From Caenorhabditis elegans (Eukaryota > Nematoda > Chromadorea > Rhabditida > Rhabditidae), in contig NC_003282.8 in the NCBI RefSeq assembly GCF_000002985.6, positions 15,748,001 to 15,812,000 of the forward strand: a stretch of DNA of 64,000 nt. The letters run 5' to 3'. A model generated the notes under the pieces. It made no database searches. It saw only the letters and a program-made list of their open reading frames with translations, and was not told the origin of the DNA. The position numbers and the translations under genes are program-made. The stretch's first letter is position 1. Every line of letters starts with the position of its first letter. Below are positions 11,820 to 23,781 of the stretch, in pieces.

Positions 11820-13680
11820 AAAATGGGACTGTTACATGTTGTCCATAAATGTGTTAACTCGAAAAAATGAACATTGTCCTTTCTAAATAGCATTTTTAGG
11901 TAACATATTTGCAAAAACACTCAAATTGCAAATAATTTTTCTGCAATCAACTATGAAACTGAACATTCATTTAAATTTTAAACTCTAAATAACTCTATAC
12001 CGAATAGGTAAATTATTTTGAAAATCTGTGAAGTTGTCTATAACCGTAATAACTTGGAAAAAATTATCATTACAAGTTAATAAATGTATGCTAAATCTTG
12101 TTTCAAATTGTTCAGAAAACATTGGAATTCATGTGCAATTTAGTGAATTTAGTGACATTGATACCAATATATTTAATTTAATTTAATTTAGTTTATTACG
12201 ATAGTAAGATATCGTGAGGTAGAAAAAAAAACACACATTAATAGATACAAATCATCACAAGTGGTTACATAAATAAAAATGGAACAAAAATAAACATAAA
12301 ACGCATTTCTTAAGTTTTTTATAGTTCAAAAAATGCTCTTGGTCTGGAGATTCTTTAAAAACAAAAATCCAAAAAATTTCTGTCGTGGGATTTCAGTCAT
12401 GGACTGTGGCAGCAGTTGAAGTCTTGAATGACACAGCCGCTAGAAAGATGGATGTGAACAACGGCAGCAGTATGCATAAAAATTAAGTTTAGTACTTTTC
12501 GGCACGTTTTGACCTGAATTTCCAGAATTTTTATAGAAAATTGAGCTCGGATGATTTTGTGGGTCATTACGCCTTGTGAAACCAAAAAAACTGAGTAAAT
12601 TTCGCAAGGTTGAATTCATGAAATATTCTAAGGTTTTTGCTAAGCGCCAGTGTTAACACGGAAAATGTTTATATGCTACAAAAATAATCAAAATTACTTT
12701 TTCACATCTTTAACTTACTTTAACATAAAAATCATACATCTGAAAATTATTGGCGTGCGTGGGAGGTGTGTTTGCGTGGGAAGTGCCGCGTGCCAAAACA
12801 CCGTTTTTTCGAAAGGGTTCACCAAATTGCCGAGGTGATTAAAATCACACCTTATTGGGAAACATTACAAATTTTGAGTCAAATTGAAGGAAATTTATTC
12901 AGCTATCAGGATTCGATAGAAGAATGTACGTATGACGTGGCAGTCGCGCGAAAAGCTCATGTAAAAGAGCGCTTCATGTGTTACCATACTTTTGGCCCAC
13001 CCTGTAATAACAATAAGTATGGTTACCAATACTCATCTTGAAGTTTTTAAATATTTTTTTAGATATTGAAAAATGTTGCCCCCTAATTTAGTTGCGTTTT
13101 ATTCATTAAATATTATTAAATCTGTAACCTGTCCAGGGCAAACTTTTTCAACTTTTCTAAAAATAACAAAAAAACTTAGATCTATCTTTTAATAGAAATA
13201 GTCTATTGGAATTTGGTAATTTTGTAAATATTAATACTTTTTTGTGAAAAATAATATATGTTTCATGTTGTTTATAAAAGTACAAAGTTAAAATTTTACT
13301 GTTCTGGATTTGTTTTTCATTTAACCCATTTTCCGGCTTGAAATTTTGAAAGATTTCAAATGATGTTTCAAAAGGTTTTTTTTAAGTTATAGGGTTATGA
13401 TTTCCATTGATATTTCATCTAATCGTAGTTTCAGAAATACCGTCAACTGTTGCTTATATGTTTAATTTTTAAAATTTTGACCAAAAATTTTTACGTCTGT
13501 ATCACGTTTTTCATATCAATACAGTCCGGGTTATTTTTAACAATCCGCTTGCTCTCACCGTAATGAGATATAAGTCTAGAAAGAATACAAACTTTTGATA
13601 AAGGTATGTATCAAGAAAACTGAACCCTTGAAGAATGTGAGTTGAATAATACTGCCAAAATTATATTTTTCGTCATTAAT
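11820..13680. other. AT-rich stretch without exact Ruby cores
   Basis: Contains an ATTTAATTTA run (12170-12195) and a GC-richer island at 12755-13040 that ends with a mariner-like terminal sequence. The 91-codon frame in that island resembles no family I know. Confidence 0.5.
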
Positions 13681-13688
13681 CATTTTTA

Positions 13689-13755
13689 CTGTTTCATGAT
13701 TAAAATTAAAAAGTTATCTTTCCTTAATGATCAGTGTTCAAAATTTAAAATTGTC
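13689..13755 (+). ncRNA. Candidate type I piRNA locus
   Basis: Core 13689-13696; CAGT gives U at 13735, spacing 46. Product would begin TGTTCAAAAT. Confidence 0.72.
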
Positions 13756-14096
13756 TTCTTATGTACATTAAAAAAGTTCAGCAATTAATTTGTTACCGTA
13801 TAAAACATAAAAACGTCTGAAATACATATATACGGGCTTACGAAGTATTGGAAAAATACCATTTTTGAACATAAGTATGAACATTCGTATTAAAAGTTCA
13901 ATTTTATCTGTTCAATTTTTAGTATCCTAAATCACTTGTTCCCAATTGTATTTTCAAATCATTGGAGGATTTTAAGAAACTATTTTTTGCCCATTCATTG
14001 TATTATTATTTTCTTTAAGCTCTTTGTGTTAAAGTTAAAGCCGACAGATTTCGAACCTACCAAAAATTTTTTTGTGAAAATGTTAAAATTTTTTCT

Positions 14097-14162
14097 CTGT
14101 TTCAAGTTGTTTGTAATACAATGTGAAACAGCGGAAAATGTTATATAAATCATCATTTCTGT
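14097..14162 (+). ncRNA. Candidate type I piRNA locus, overlapping an opposing core
   Basis: Core 14097-14104; TGTT gives U at 14142, spacing 45. Product would begin TATATAAATC. A - strand core (14124-14131) lies between this core and its predicted start. Confidence 0.7.
14124..14131 (-). promoter_or_regulatory. Ruby core without a well-placed start
   Basis: Exact core facing the + locus at 14097. No YRNT falls at spacing 45-47, so it may be inactive. Confidence 0.4.
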
Positions 14163-15454
14163 GATAGAAAGTCAAATGGAAGCGGAATTTTAATTTTTGC
14201 TCTTTCAGATTGTTATTATCAATTCATTCGCTTTCCATATTCAATAAATATTTGAACAATTTTAAAATCGACCACATAATATTGTGAGAATTCCATTTCT
14301 AATTTTTGAATAGTTTCCTATAAAATTCAAGTACTTAAGAAGAACTGAATTTGCCATTTTTTGTGAAAACTCGTACTCTGTTTTACATACTTTTTAATAT
14401 TGTGAACAATAAAGTTATAAGAGTTGTATAGCCAATAAAACGCATTTCTTCAGTTTTAGAGTTTTTCGTGTTTGGTTTTTATCTTTATTTTTGAAAAATT
14501 GATTAAAAAACATATTGAATGAGTTTCAGACAATCGATTTAAAAAAAAATTGTATCAAGCTATGTTGGAAATCGATAATAAAAACGTTAAAGTTTATTTT
14601 GATCACAATTTCTATACAAAAACAAATTGACGAACGACGGAATCAAAGCCACTGACAGTAAGTTGTTATTTTATTACTATTATTTTAAAAACAGTGTGAA
14701 ACATGCTATTGTAGCTAACAAAATAAATTTTTAAATGCATTTTCGAATTTCCGTAAATATCAGGAATTTTATCATCGGATCAGAAAACTTTTAAACTTTA
14801 GTATTCTGAACACGTATAATACCCAAAAAAAGTTATTTAATTATCTAAAATTTAAGCTATAAGCTGTTTATGATCATCTTTTTGAAAATGCGAAATTTAC
14901 GGAAATAGACTCCAAACTACTTTTTTTGATTAAATGATGGTATTTGAAGATATAATGAAAAAGTATATACATTTATTATATCAACTATTTTGTTTTTTTT
15001 ATGCAAAGCTTTATGTGTTATGAGATTACCAAACTTGCGTTTTGAACTGAATTATTTAGATGTTCATTAAAAAATTATAAAACAAAACTGAAAAACAATA
15101 TTCTTCAAAAAAAATTCTTTTTTGGGAGATTCCAAAAATAGCATTGGTGAAAGCTGAGGAATTTTTAATTTTTGACTGTAAATAGATATATCTCCTATTG
15201 CATGTTTCAATTAGTTTATAAACACATGAAAAAAAACAAGTTTGCAATTGTTTGTTCCTACAACAAAAACGTAGAAAATATCACCAGTTTGACCACAAAA
15301 ATTGCGACTTTTCTTAAAATTAAAATTCTTGAAATTTAATATGCTGTTTTTATGAAAACTCAAAATACCATCGTGTTTTTAAACAAAACAGTGTGAACAT
15401 TACTTTTCTTTGAAAATAAAAAAAGTTCTTGAAATTTCCGATTAACTCTCTCTA

Positions 15455-15520
15455 CTGTTTCAATCTATTGATTTAAGTTTGACAAATATATCAAACCAAT
15501 ATCACAATGCAGCTAGAATT
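15455..15520 (+). ncRNA. Candidate type I piRNA locus
   Basis: Core 15455-15462; CAAT gives U at 15500, spacing 45. Product would begin TATCACAATG. Confidence 0.73.
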
Positions 15521-15870
15521 AAAATTAAAGAATATATTAGTTCAATTGCGCTCTGACTACGTTAGGAATTTCAAAAAACTTCAAAAAATACAAATTACAG
15601 TTTCATTCGAGTTTTGCAGCTCACCACGTCTGTCGTAGGAATTCATATGATGTTGATAAACTAAGCAAAGAGCGAATTTCCGACATTTATTTGCACTTTT
15701 TTTTTTGCATGTTTCAATTTGTTTCCTCACGCCGACTTTTCGCATCTTTTTTGCATTTTTGGGTTTCAGTTTGAAAAAAAATTAATAAAAAACCAGTTTT
15801 AGTTTAACAGAGTAAGTAAAACTCGGAAATTTGTTTTGCGAGCTTCAAGCTTGGTAAAATGCATGAATGT

Positions 15871-15936
15871 TCAAAGGCCAGGAGGACAACAATGCAGTAA
15901 AATTCTCAAAACAGAAATATAGAAATTTTGAAACAG
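15871..15936 (-). ncRNA. Candidate type I piRNA locus
   Basis: Core 15929-15936; CATT gives U at 15891, spacing 45. Product would begin TGTTGTCCTC. Confidence 0.7.
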
Positions 15937-16648
15937 TAAAAATTTTTTGACCACACAAAAGTTTCAAGATGAAATTTTTGCATTATTTTGAGTTTCAATT
16001 GTGAAACATACAGACTAGTTTCTTTGAAATAGGGTCCTGCTATAAAAACGCTAAGCTACTAGCTGTTACTAACATGAATTATACAAACTTTCAAGAATTA
16101 AAACATTTTCAGCTAGAAATACTATTGAGAGGGGTTTAATCACGACGGAGCAATGCTGTTCAATTTGGATAATAGGAATTTAAGAATAACAAAAACAAAT
16201 CTAAGAAACTGTAAAAAAAATTTCCTCAGATTTTCACTATTTCATTGTGTTGCAAAATATAGTTTTGGTTTTTCTCCTTCCATTTCGGTTCAAAATTTAA
16301 AACCTAATTTTTAATTCAACTTGAGTCAAGGCCAAATAAATGTTTTTGAAACAAGAAAAAAAAAACAAAAAACTGTTGTGGTTAAGACTACAAGAATTTT
16401 TATCGAGTAGATTAGCCATCAAACAATAATGCAAAAACGTTTCTTGTTCAATTTTCATTTTTTCAAACGTTCGAGTAATACCTATTCTTTCTAATAAAAT
16501 GCTTTCATATTTATTATCCTTTGATTCGGAAGATAACAATGTATTTTAAACTATTGAGACAGTTAAAATAATCTTTCAATTGTGTTAAATTATTATGATT
16601 CTTGAGCAAATTGAATAGGTTCTAAAAACAAACGAAATATCTTATCCT

Positions 16649-16716
16649 AATCATAAATCGGGCCGAGTACTATTTAAATCAATAAACACAACTATTTTGA
16701 AAATTTTGTGAAACAG
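16649..16716 (-). ncRNA. Candidate type I piRNA locus
   Basis: Core 16709-16716; TAGT gives U at 16669, spacing 47. Product would begin TACTCGGCCC, unusually GC-rich. Last exact core before the repeat block. Confidence 0.7.
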
Positions 16717-16750
16717 GTAAAATTTTTAAAAAAAATATTATGTTTCGATC

Positions 16751-17031
16751 GCGCAGAAAGTGGGGCGGAGCATAACTTTTGAAAAAGTGCCGCACGGCGT
16801 TTTTCCCCGCCCCTTTTCCACTCCTTTTTCTTGCTTTTTTCAATAAAGCTTCAGTTTTATTTGTCTTTTTCTTTTTTGAATGAAAATGTTATCCAACTTG
16901 AAAAGAGATAAAATGACAAGTAACATTGAGATTTTATTGAAAAAAGCAACAAAAAAGGGAGTGGAAAATGGGCGAGGAAAAACACCGTGCGACAGTGTTG
17001 CAAAAGTTAAGCTCCGCCCCACTTTCGCGTG
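16751..17031. mobile_element. Foldback element (about 100-bp inverted arms)
   Basis: The left arm starts CGCGCAGAAAGTGGGGCGGA; the right arm ends in the inverse, TCCGCCCCACTTTCGCGTG. Homology continues through AACTTTTG, CCGCACGGCGTTTTTCC and CCACTCC to TTTTTTCAATAAA, with an AT-rich loop of about 80 bp. No clear target duplication is visible. Confidence 0.75.
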
Positions 17032-17307
17032 AAAATTTTTTGCAAAATTCGAGGGTCGATAAATAAATTTATACATTATTTATTACGATTATTTCGTATT
17101 AATTTTTCGTCCTTTGAATTAATCAAATTTATACGGCTTGTTGCAAGTTTTTTCATTAAAAAAATTACTAGAGTAATGAAATCCAATACTTGTTACCAAT
17201 GAAACAAAAAAAACCTTATTTGTAAGTTTTTAAGCTTGGAATGGAATAAAGGCCACTTTTCTGGCAAACATCAAAAACAAAAATTTTACAGAAAAATTTA
17301 AAAAAAA

Positions 17308-17374
17308 CCGTTTCAAAACCTCTACATTCAAAGTTGAAAGGCAAACAACTTATTGACTTCATAGTGATTTTTTT
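17308..17374 (+). ncRNA. Candidate piRNA locus, variant core
   Basis: Core CCGTTTCA 17308-17315; TATT gives U at 17354, spacing 46. Product would begin TGACTTCATA. Confidence 0.45.
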
Positions 17375-17610
17375 TTAATTATTAAAAAAAATTATGTTTG
17401 AAATTATTTAAAAAGGCATAAATTCAAAACTGCCAAAAAATCTGATGAACTGAATTTAATAACTTCGAGAGAAAAAAAAACAGTTTTTTTTTCGAGAATA
17501 AGCAAATGGAAAGTTTCTGAAAGTTATCGAATTATTTAAATACCAGCCGCTGACCGCGCCTACGGCGCGGGCAACGACTGGCACCATTAAAAGTATTTGA
17601 CACACATACA

Positions 17611-17980
17611 CTTCCAGAATTTTCTCGATTTTTCTAGAAAAAATCTGGAACATTCCAGAATTTTTTCGATTTTTCTAGAAAGTTCTGGAACATTCCAGAA
17701 TTTTCTCGATTTTTCTAGAAAGTTCTGGAACATTCCAGAATTTTCTTGATTTTTCTAGAAAGTTCTGGAACATTTCAGAATTTTCCCGATTTTTCTACAA
17801 AGTTCTGGAACGTTCCAGAATTTTCCCGATTTTTCTAGAAAGTTCTTGAACATTCGAGAATTTTTTCGAAATTTCCAGAAGATTCTAGATTTCCAGAATT
17901 TTCCCGATTTTTCTACAAAGTTCTGGAACATTCGAGAATTTTTTCGAAATTTCCAGAAGATTCTAGATTTCCAGAATTTT
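17611..17980 (+). repeat. 40-bp minisatellite
   Basis: About nine imperfect units built of CATTCCAGAATTTTC, TCGATTTTTCTAGAA and AGTTCTGGAA. The last units vary more and are shorter. Confidence 0.9.
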
Positions 17981-17984
17981 AGAA

Positions 17985-18260
17985 TTTTCAGAAAATTTAA
18001 ATTTCCCGCCAAAATATTTTTCTCAGAAAATTTAAATTTCCCGGCAAAATATTTTTTTCAGAAAATTTAAATTTCCCTCCAAAATTTTTTTCTCCGAAAA
18101 TTTAAATTACCCGCCAAAATATTTTTCTCAGAAAATTAAAATTTCCCACCAAAATATTTTTTTCAGAAAATTTAAATTTCCCTCCAAAATATTTTTTTCA
18201 GAAAATTTAAATTTCCCACCAAAATATTTTTCACAGAAAATTTAAATTTCCCGCCAAAAT
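17985..18260 (+). repeat. 35-bp minisatellite
   Basis: About eight units; GAAAATTTAAATTTCCC recurs every 35 bp (17991, 18026, 18061, 18096 and on), followed by a CCAAAATATTTTT segment. Confidence 0.9.
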
Positions 18261-18261
18261 T

Positions 18262-18580
18262 TTGGGTCTTACCACGGTGGGTCTCACCACGACGGGTCTC
18301 ACCACGATGGGTCTCACCACGATGGGTCTCACCACGATGGGTCTCACCTCGATGGGTCTCACCACGATGGGTCTCACCACGATGGGTCTCACCACGACGG
18401 GTCTCACCACGGTGGGTCTCGCCACGATGGGCCTCGCCACGATGGGTCTCGCCACGATGGGTCTCGCCACGATGGGTCTCGCCACGATGGGTTTCACCAC
18501 GATAGGTCTTTCCACGATGGGTCTCACCACGATGGGTCTCGCCACGATGGGTCTCGCCACGATGGGTCTCGCCACGAAGA
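18262..18580 (+). repeat. 15-bp minisatellite, about 21 units
   Basis: The unit CACCACGATGGGTCT alternates with GCCACGATGGGTCTC variants that occur in blocks, suggesting spread by unequal exchange. Because 15 is a multiple of three, long open frames arise on both strands; one reads as repeated GETHR. These are artefacts. Confidence 0.92.
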
Positions 18581-18586
18581 TCTCGC

Positions 18587-18730
18587 AGGAACATTTTTTT
18601 AAATTTTCCAGAAGGTTCTAGAACAATCCAGAATTTTTTCGAATTTTCCAGAAGGTTCTGGAACATTCCAGAATTTTCTAGAATTTTCCAGAAGGTTCTG
18701 GAACATTTCAGAATTTTCCCGAAGTTTCCA
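18587..18730 (+). repeat. AATTTTCCAGAAGGTTCTGGAAC-type tandem repeat
   Basis: Three to four imperfect units containing TTTTCCAGAAGGTTCTGGAA, each a short near-palindrome, related to the 40-bp array on the other side of the 15-bp array. Confidence 0.75.
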
Positions 18731-18774
18731 ATTTCCCTTCCAAAGACGGAAAGTCAATTTTTCCCAAACTACAG

Positions 18775-19465
18775 TAATTCTATAGTACTCCTACAGTACT
18801 CCTACAGTACTACTACAGTACCCCGACCATATTGCACTACTAATCGCAAACCTATATCTCTTCAAAAGACAAAAACACAATTTTTCATAAACTACAGTAA
18901 TCCTACCGTACAGTACTCCTACAGTACTACTACAGTACCCCGACCATATCCCACTAATAACTCCAAACCTATATCTCTTCAAAAGACAAAAACTCAATTT
19001 TTCCTAAACTACAGTAATCCTACCGTACTCCTACAGTACTCCTACAGTACTACTACAGTACCCCGACCATATCCCACTAATAACTCCAAACCTATATCTC
19101 TTCAAAAGACTAAAACACAATTTTTCCTAAACTACAGTAATCCTACCGTACTCCTACAGTACTCCTACAGTATTACTACGGTACCCCGACCATATCCCAC
19201 TAATAACTCCAAACCTATATCTCTTCAAAAGACTAAAACACAATTTTTCCTAAACTACAGTAATCCTACCGTACTCCTACAGTACTCCTACAGTACTACT
19301 ACAGTACCCCGACCATATCCCACTAATAACTCCAAACCTATATCTCTTCGAAAGACTAAAACACAATTTTTCCTAAACTACAGTAATCCTACCGTACTCC
19401 TACAGTACTCCTACAGTACTACTACGGTACCCCGACCATATCCCACTACTAACCCCAAACCTATA
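18775..19465 (+). repeat. 123-bp satellite, six units
   Basis: CGACCATATCCCACTAA recurs at 18941, 19064, 19187, 19310 and 19433, exactly every 123 bp; the first unit (18824) is 117 bp away. Each unit includes CTACAGTAATCCTACCGTAC and an AGTACTCCTAC subrepeat, so it is a higher-order repeat. A single related unit lies at 39905-40010. Confidence 0.93.
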
Positions 19466-19863
19466 TCCCTCCAACAGCCGAAAACGCCGTGCCTTTGTAA
19501 GCTATGACGTCACTTCTTAACAAACGGAAACTATTTTTTTATATATAGGTAATGATTTAAAATTTGATTTTGTTTCACAATCGGTTCTTTATTTTTCATT
19601 TCTGGCCTCCAAATTCTTCTAATTTTTCCTATTTATGGAAGATACATGAGATTGAGAAAACGCGGATTTTTTACTTGAAAAAGCTGTTATCTTTGTAAAA
19701 AGGGTTCAGAAACTATACAAATACATATTTTGAAAAATATTTTAAATAATATTTTTAAAAAAATCTATATTTGCATAAATTTCTACGCTAGAGAAATAAA
19801 TTTAGTAGCTTTGCAAAAGTAAAAAAATTCCTGCTAATTTTCAATTATAAAAAAGGGATAAGA

Positions 19864-20220
19864 TACACTCGAAATAATAAAACTGCGTGGAGTGTACTGC
19901 AGAAAACCTCAAAATTAGGCCCCGCCTTTTTATCGTCCACTCACGGGGAAAAGGCAAAATTCGGGGACCAACCAATATCAGGCCGCCGACATCTCATGGG
20001 TTCCGCGCGCCGCTATGCTTAACTCGTTGTGGGTGTGGCAAGCTGTCTCCGCCCGCTGCGAGTTAAACATAGCGGCGCGCGGAACCCATGAGATGTCGGC
20101 GGCCTGATATTGGTTGGTCCCCGAATTTTGCCTTTTCCCCGTGAGTGGACGAAAAAAGGCGGGGCCTAAATATTAGGTTTTCTGCAGTACACGCCACGCA
20201 GTTTTATTATTTTGAGTGTA
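19864..20220. mobile_element. Palindromic TA-flanked MITE, copy 1
   Basis: A 357-bp near-perfect palindrome. Each end reads TACACTC(G/A)AAATAATAAAAC inward, then a CTGCAG-containing segment, AGGCCCCGCC and a GCCGACATCTCATGGG block, with a short asymmetric centre near 20035. TA at both ends fits insertion at TA by a Tc1/mariner-type transposase acting in trans. It has no coding capacity; open frames inside are palindrome artefacts. It is nearly identical to the copy at 29.9 kb, so recently active. Confidence 0.85.
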
Positions 20221-20552
20221 TCTTCAAACTGAAAATATTCCAGTGAAACTACTAACTTGTTTGAATTTTCCAATAAATATAGTAACGTATTGAAGCAGTA
20301 ATGTTTTTTTTTTTTAATTTCATACTTTAAAAGTCAGCTTCGTTGTGTCGAGGTTATTATTACATTTGATAGGATTTAATTCAATTTGTGTTTTGTTCCA
20401 AAATTAACTATTTTAAGTTTTAATGGAACGCAAAAATTTAACTATCTGTACTTACATCTGCCTAAACATTCAAAAATTTTAATTTAACAGACCTTTGTAG
20501 GAAACAAATGTCGTCAAAAATATCAAAACTCACGGAAAAATCCATATTTTTA

Positions 20553-20619
20553 CTGTTTCGAACTGTTGTTGAAGAAAATTCGAAAAGTGTTATTACGTTC
20601 TTTCATTCATTGAAGAAAT
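20553..20619 (+). ncRNA. Candidate piRNA locus, variant core
   Basis: Core CTGTTTCG 20553-20560; CGTT gives U at 20599, spacing 46. Product would begin TCTTTCATTC. A similar promoter region lies at 21430. Confidence 0.5.
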
Positions 20620-20905
20620 GCCTGAAAATGCAAAAACAACAGGACATTGTAGAAATACAGGAAATGACCAATTTTAAAACTAATCCGGTGTGGTAGATGC
20701 CGTAAATCTAATATTTTAGTTAAAAACTCTGTTAGAAGTTTGAACAAAAATCATAATTTTTCATTTTCCCGAAAAATTGAAAAAAAAAACAATACCGTTT
20801 CAATCCCTCTACATTCAAAGTTGATTGTAGGACAAAGGATTCGTGGCTATTTGCAAATACCAAGTGAACAATTTTAAATGCAAAAATTTAACTATCTATA
20901 CCCAT

Positions 20906-21332
20906 CAGGGCTGTGCGGCTGTCGGCTGTCGGCTGACGTCGACAGCCGAAAAAAAAAAGTAACTCGGCTGTCGGCGCCAGCCGACAGCCGAAGTATTGGT
21001 TTTTTCGGCTGTTTAGAAAAATTTAACAAAAAAAAATTTTCTATAAAATTGTCCAAAATATGCTCCAATCAGAAGGTATTTCATATATTAAAGCTAAAAA
21101 TAGTAGTTTTTGACCGTTTTTAAACGTATAATTGAAAATTTCTGCCTGTGAAAGGAAAAAAGCTGACAGCCGACAGCCGAAGAAAAATAGAAACTCGGCT
21201 GTCGGCGTCAGCCGACAGCCGACCAAATAAATAATTCGGCTGTCGGCGCCAGCCGACAGCCGAGAAAAAAATTAGCACTCGGCTGTCGGCGTCAGCCGAC
21301 AGCCGAATTTTTCCACCAGCCGCACAGCCTTG
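20906..21332. mobile_element. hAT-type MITE rich in GGCTGTCGGC palindromes
   Basis: The left end CAGGGCTGTGCGGCTG pairs with the right end CAGCCGCACAGCCTTG (15 of 16). The 8-mer ATACCCAT flanks it at 20898-20905 and 21333-21340. The interior is dominated by CGGCTGTCGGC...GCCGACAGCCG inverted units around an AT-rich core at about 21000-21155. It has the same architecture as the 28.1 kb element with a different palindromic word. Non-autonomous. Confidence 0.83.
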
Positions 21333-21429
21333 ATACCCATATCAGTCAAAACGTGTGGAAATTCTAGGTTAACAGAATTTTTTAGAAATTAATCTGCGAA
21401 AAATATCAAAACTCAAAAAAAATTTTTCA

Positions 21430-21497
21430 CTGTTTCGGACTGTTGTTAAAGAAAACTTTAAAAAATAACACAACATTGACACCGGCAAAAATCAGAA
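21430..21497 (+). ncRNA. Candidate piRNA locus, variant core
   Basis: Core CTGTTTCG 21430-21437, with surroundings like those of 20553 (AAATATCAAAACTCA upstream, GGACTGTTGTTAAAGAAAA downstream). CATT gives U at 21477, spacing 47. Product would begin TGACACCGGC. Confidence 0.5.
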
Positions 21498-22349
21498 AAA
21501 AATTGATATTTTAGTTTCACTTGAAATTTAGAAAAAAAATCATGTTTCTTTGAGAAATATGATTTTTTTTTTCATATTCACCACTGGTTTTCACTTCATG
21601 AATAATAAGAATTATTTATTTTTAATTATTTATAGAAGTATTCGGAGAATACAGTACGCAACTATTTCCAAAAAATATTCGTGATCCTAATTTTCATATT
21701 AAAATTTCCGGAAGAATATAAGAATTATCAGAAACATTTTAATAGTTTTTGATGTGAAATAATTGTTTTTGTTGCAAGATTTTCTGCAGAATTTCCAAAA
21801 GTTATAAAACTCCCATTTTTGATTTGCTCAAAATTATTTTTGTATTTCATTGTTATTTTGCTAAATCCATTTTTTCACTGCTGCACATGTATTAAGACAA
21901 GATGAAATATACTCAATTAAAAAACAAATTTTGGCGGTTTCAAAACATTAACAAATGTCTACAACAATTTCAAACTCTAGTTCGCCAGTTTCTATAATTT
22001 ACTTTTTTGGTAAGAACACTTTTGAATCAGATTGTAGTCCAAAACGAATTCACACTTTTTTGAAAGTTTTTTTTTAAATATGGTTTCAATTGTTCCAAGA
22101 TTTCACATTTTCAATTGTTCCAAGATTTCACTATAAGTATTACCGTATCTGTCTATTTCTTGCCAACTTGTTTTTAAACCGGAGCGCTTGACTTTTTCTT
22201 GTATCTCTTTTCTTTTGAAATTCAGCAGTTCCTGACATTGTAGATTTCATAAAACTAATTGTTCAATTTTCAATCTGTGCTTAGAAAGTCTCAAATAAAT
22301 AGTTTAATTTTGAATTTGAAAGTTTTACATTAATTGTTTAAATTTCTCA

Positions 22350-22415
22350 CCGTTTCATATGTTTGTTAAATCTAATATCAATCACTAATATCAATGAATT
22401 GTTCCTTCGTAAAAA
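22350..22415 (+). ncRNA. Candidate piRNA locus, variant core
   Basis: Core CCGTTTCA 22350-22357; CAAT gives U at 22395, spacing 45. Product would begin TGAATTGTTC. Confidence 0.48.
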
Positions 22416-22500
22416 ATTTGGTTCGAAAAAAAAGTCAGATGATTTGATTTAGGCACTGTCTGTTATTGATTGCTTTCTAAACACCAGTAATATATTTGTA

Positions 22501-22568
22501 GGTTTCAAAATAGGAAAGAGAACAAAAAAAAAACTATTTCCATCAATTTTTGTTACATGTTGAAACAG
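22501..22568 (-). ncRNA. Candidate type I piRNA locus
   Basis: Core 22561-22568; TGTT gives U at 22521, spacing 47. Product would begin TCTCTTTCCT. Confidence 0.68.
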
Positions 22569-23092
22569 AAAAAAAATGTATTGGAAATTGATTGGAAATA
22601 ATTCAAATTCTACCCGAAAACTATATTAATTTTGGAAATGTACGGTTTTTTTCAGTTTTTACACAAAAAAAAACATTTTTATTAACATTCTTAATGGTTT
22701 TATTGTATCTCAAAAAAATTCCAACAGATATGCAAACTTTGAAATTTTTAAAGGTTCTAGGCAAATATCTAACCTGAAAACGAGTCATTCTCCCAGTTAA
22801 TAATGTTTTTGATATATTCAGCTTTTCAGCTCAGCTAGAAAAAATTTTCTATAAATCATCTAAAAATGCAGATATAAATATTTTCAATGATTTTTTACTT
22901 ACAATGAAAAATTGGCTTCTTAGTTTGTTGTTTTGTTCTTGAAAATGCGAAATTTTAAATTTGTAGGGTTATTTTGATTCTATTTCAAAATTGTCCAAAT
23001 CTACAACAAGTGGAAGATGTTTCAGATGAAAGTTTTGAAAACATATACCAAAAGTTGGGAAAATTGTTTTGAAATGATATACCAATTTTCTA

Positions 23093-23159
23093 CCGTTTCA
23101 CTGTGTTTTTATAACTTCAGAGTTTGGCAATTCAACAATTTCACTTTAAAAACTTTTTA
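23093..23159 (+). ncRNA. Candidate piRNA locus, variant core
   Basis: Core CCGTTTCA 23093-23100; CAAT gives U at 23139, spacing 46. Product would begin TTCACTTTAA. Confidence 0.48.
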
Positions 23160-23681
23160 CTTGACCGTCATCATAACTAACTTTTTTATGGACATTTCAA
23201 AAATGTCCAATGATTTTACAATCTTAGATATTTTGTGGAAAGTTGTTGCAAAATAGGCAAAACAATGTTGGTTTTCAGTATGGCAGGCGGAATTGCGCCC
23301 AAAATAGCCCAAACACTCTAAAGTTCCACTCAAAATAATTTTTAAAAAATCGGGAAACAAATTTTCGAACAGTACTGTTTTACTCAAGTTTTATTGAGGC
23401 AATTTTAGCGACTTGTTTCAGAAAATCTTCAGAAACTCTAACAAAATTGAAATATAGGACATCAAAAGCTCATTTTCAAACTAAATTGTCCACAATTTTT
23501 CATAAACACCAATTTTTTATTTTACTGATTCGGATTCGTTTTATGTGTTTCTATACTTTCTCTCGTAGTAAAATTCGTTTGACGTTATAACGGCATTTTC
23601 TGGAAGTTCCAGTTATCAGGGAGTTTTTTTTTTTGAAAATTGTGTTTTTTTTTGTTATTTTTGCTTAGTTTTCAAACATTA

Positions 23682-23749
23682 CTGTTTCACGTTGCTTCAT
23701 TAAATTGGCAAGTTAGTTTGTCTGATAATTAAATACCGAAAAAATCAAA
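23682..23749 (+). ncRNA. Candidate type I piRNA locus
   Basis: Core 23682-23689; TAAT gives U at 23729, spacing 47 (alternative TGAT, U at 23726). Product would begin TTAAATACCG. Confidence 0.68.
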
Positions 23750-23781
23750 TTTCAGACTTATGGTTTGGAACAATTTTTTAA

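Larger units (their letters stand above)
17541..19556 (+). mobile_element. Minisatellite-bloated member of a TACCAGCC...TATATAG element family
   Basis: It begins TACCAGCCGCTGACCGCGCC, with a GC palindrome (CCGCGCCTACGGCGCGG) just inside, and ends ACAAACGGA... TATATATAGGTAATGA. Two short elements at 39850-40099 (+) and 38339-38529 (-) share these ends, so the three are one family. Between the ends lie at least four different tandem arrays plus a 123-bp satellite whose unit is related to the body of the 39.85 kb copy. No coding capacity. The class is uncertain; asymmetric ends without TIRs would suit a non-autonomous rolling-circle element. Confidence 0.6.

Noticed and set aside
11616-11870. 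84-codon open frame
   Set aside because: Lies over an interspersed repeat fragment.
12766-13041. 91-codon open frame with better composition than most
   Set aside because: No family recognised and it ends in what looks like a transposon terminus; kept only as a low-interest finding.
18172-18666. Long open frames on both strands, one encoding repeated GETHR
   Set aside because: Produced by a 15-bp tandem repeat whose length is a multiple of three; no start context, no domain, and several frames are open at once.
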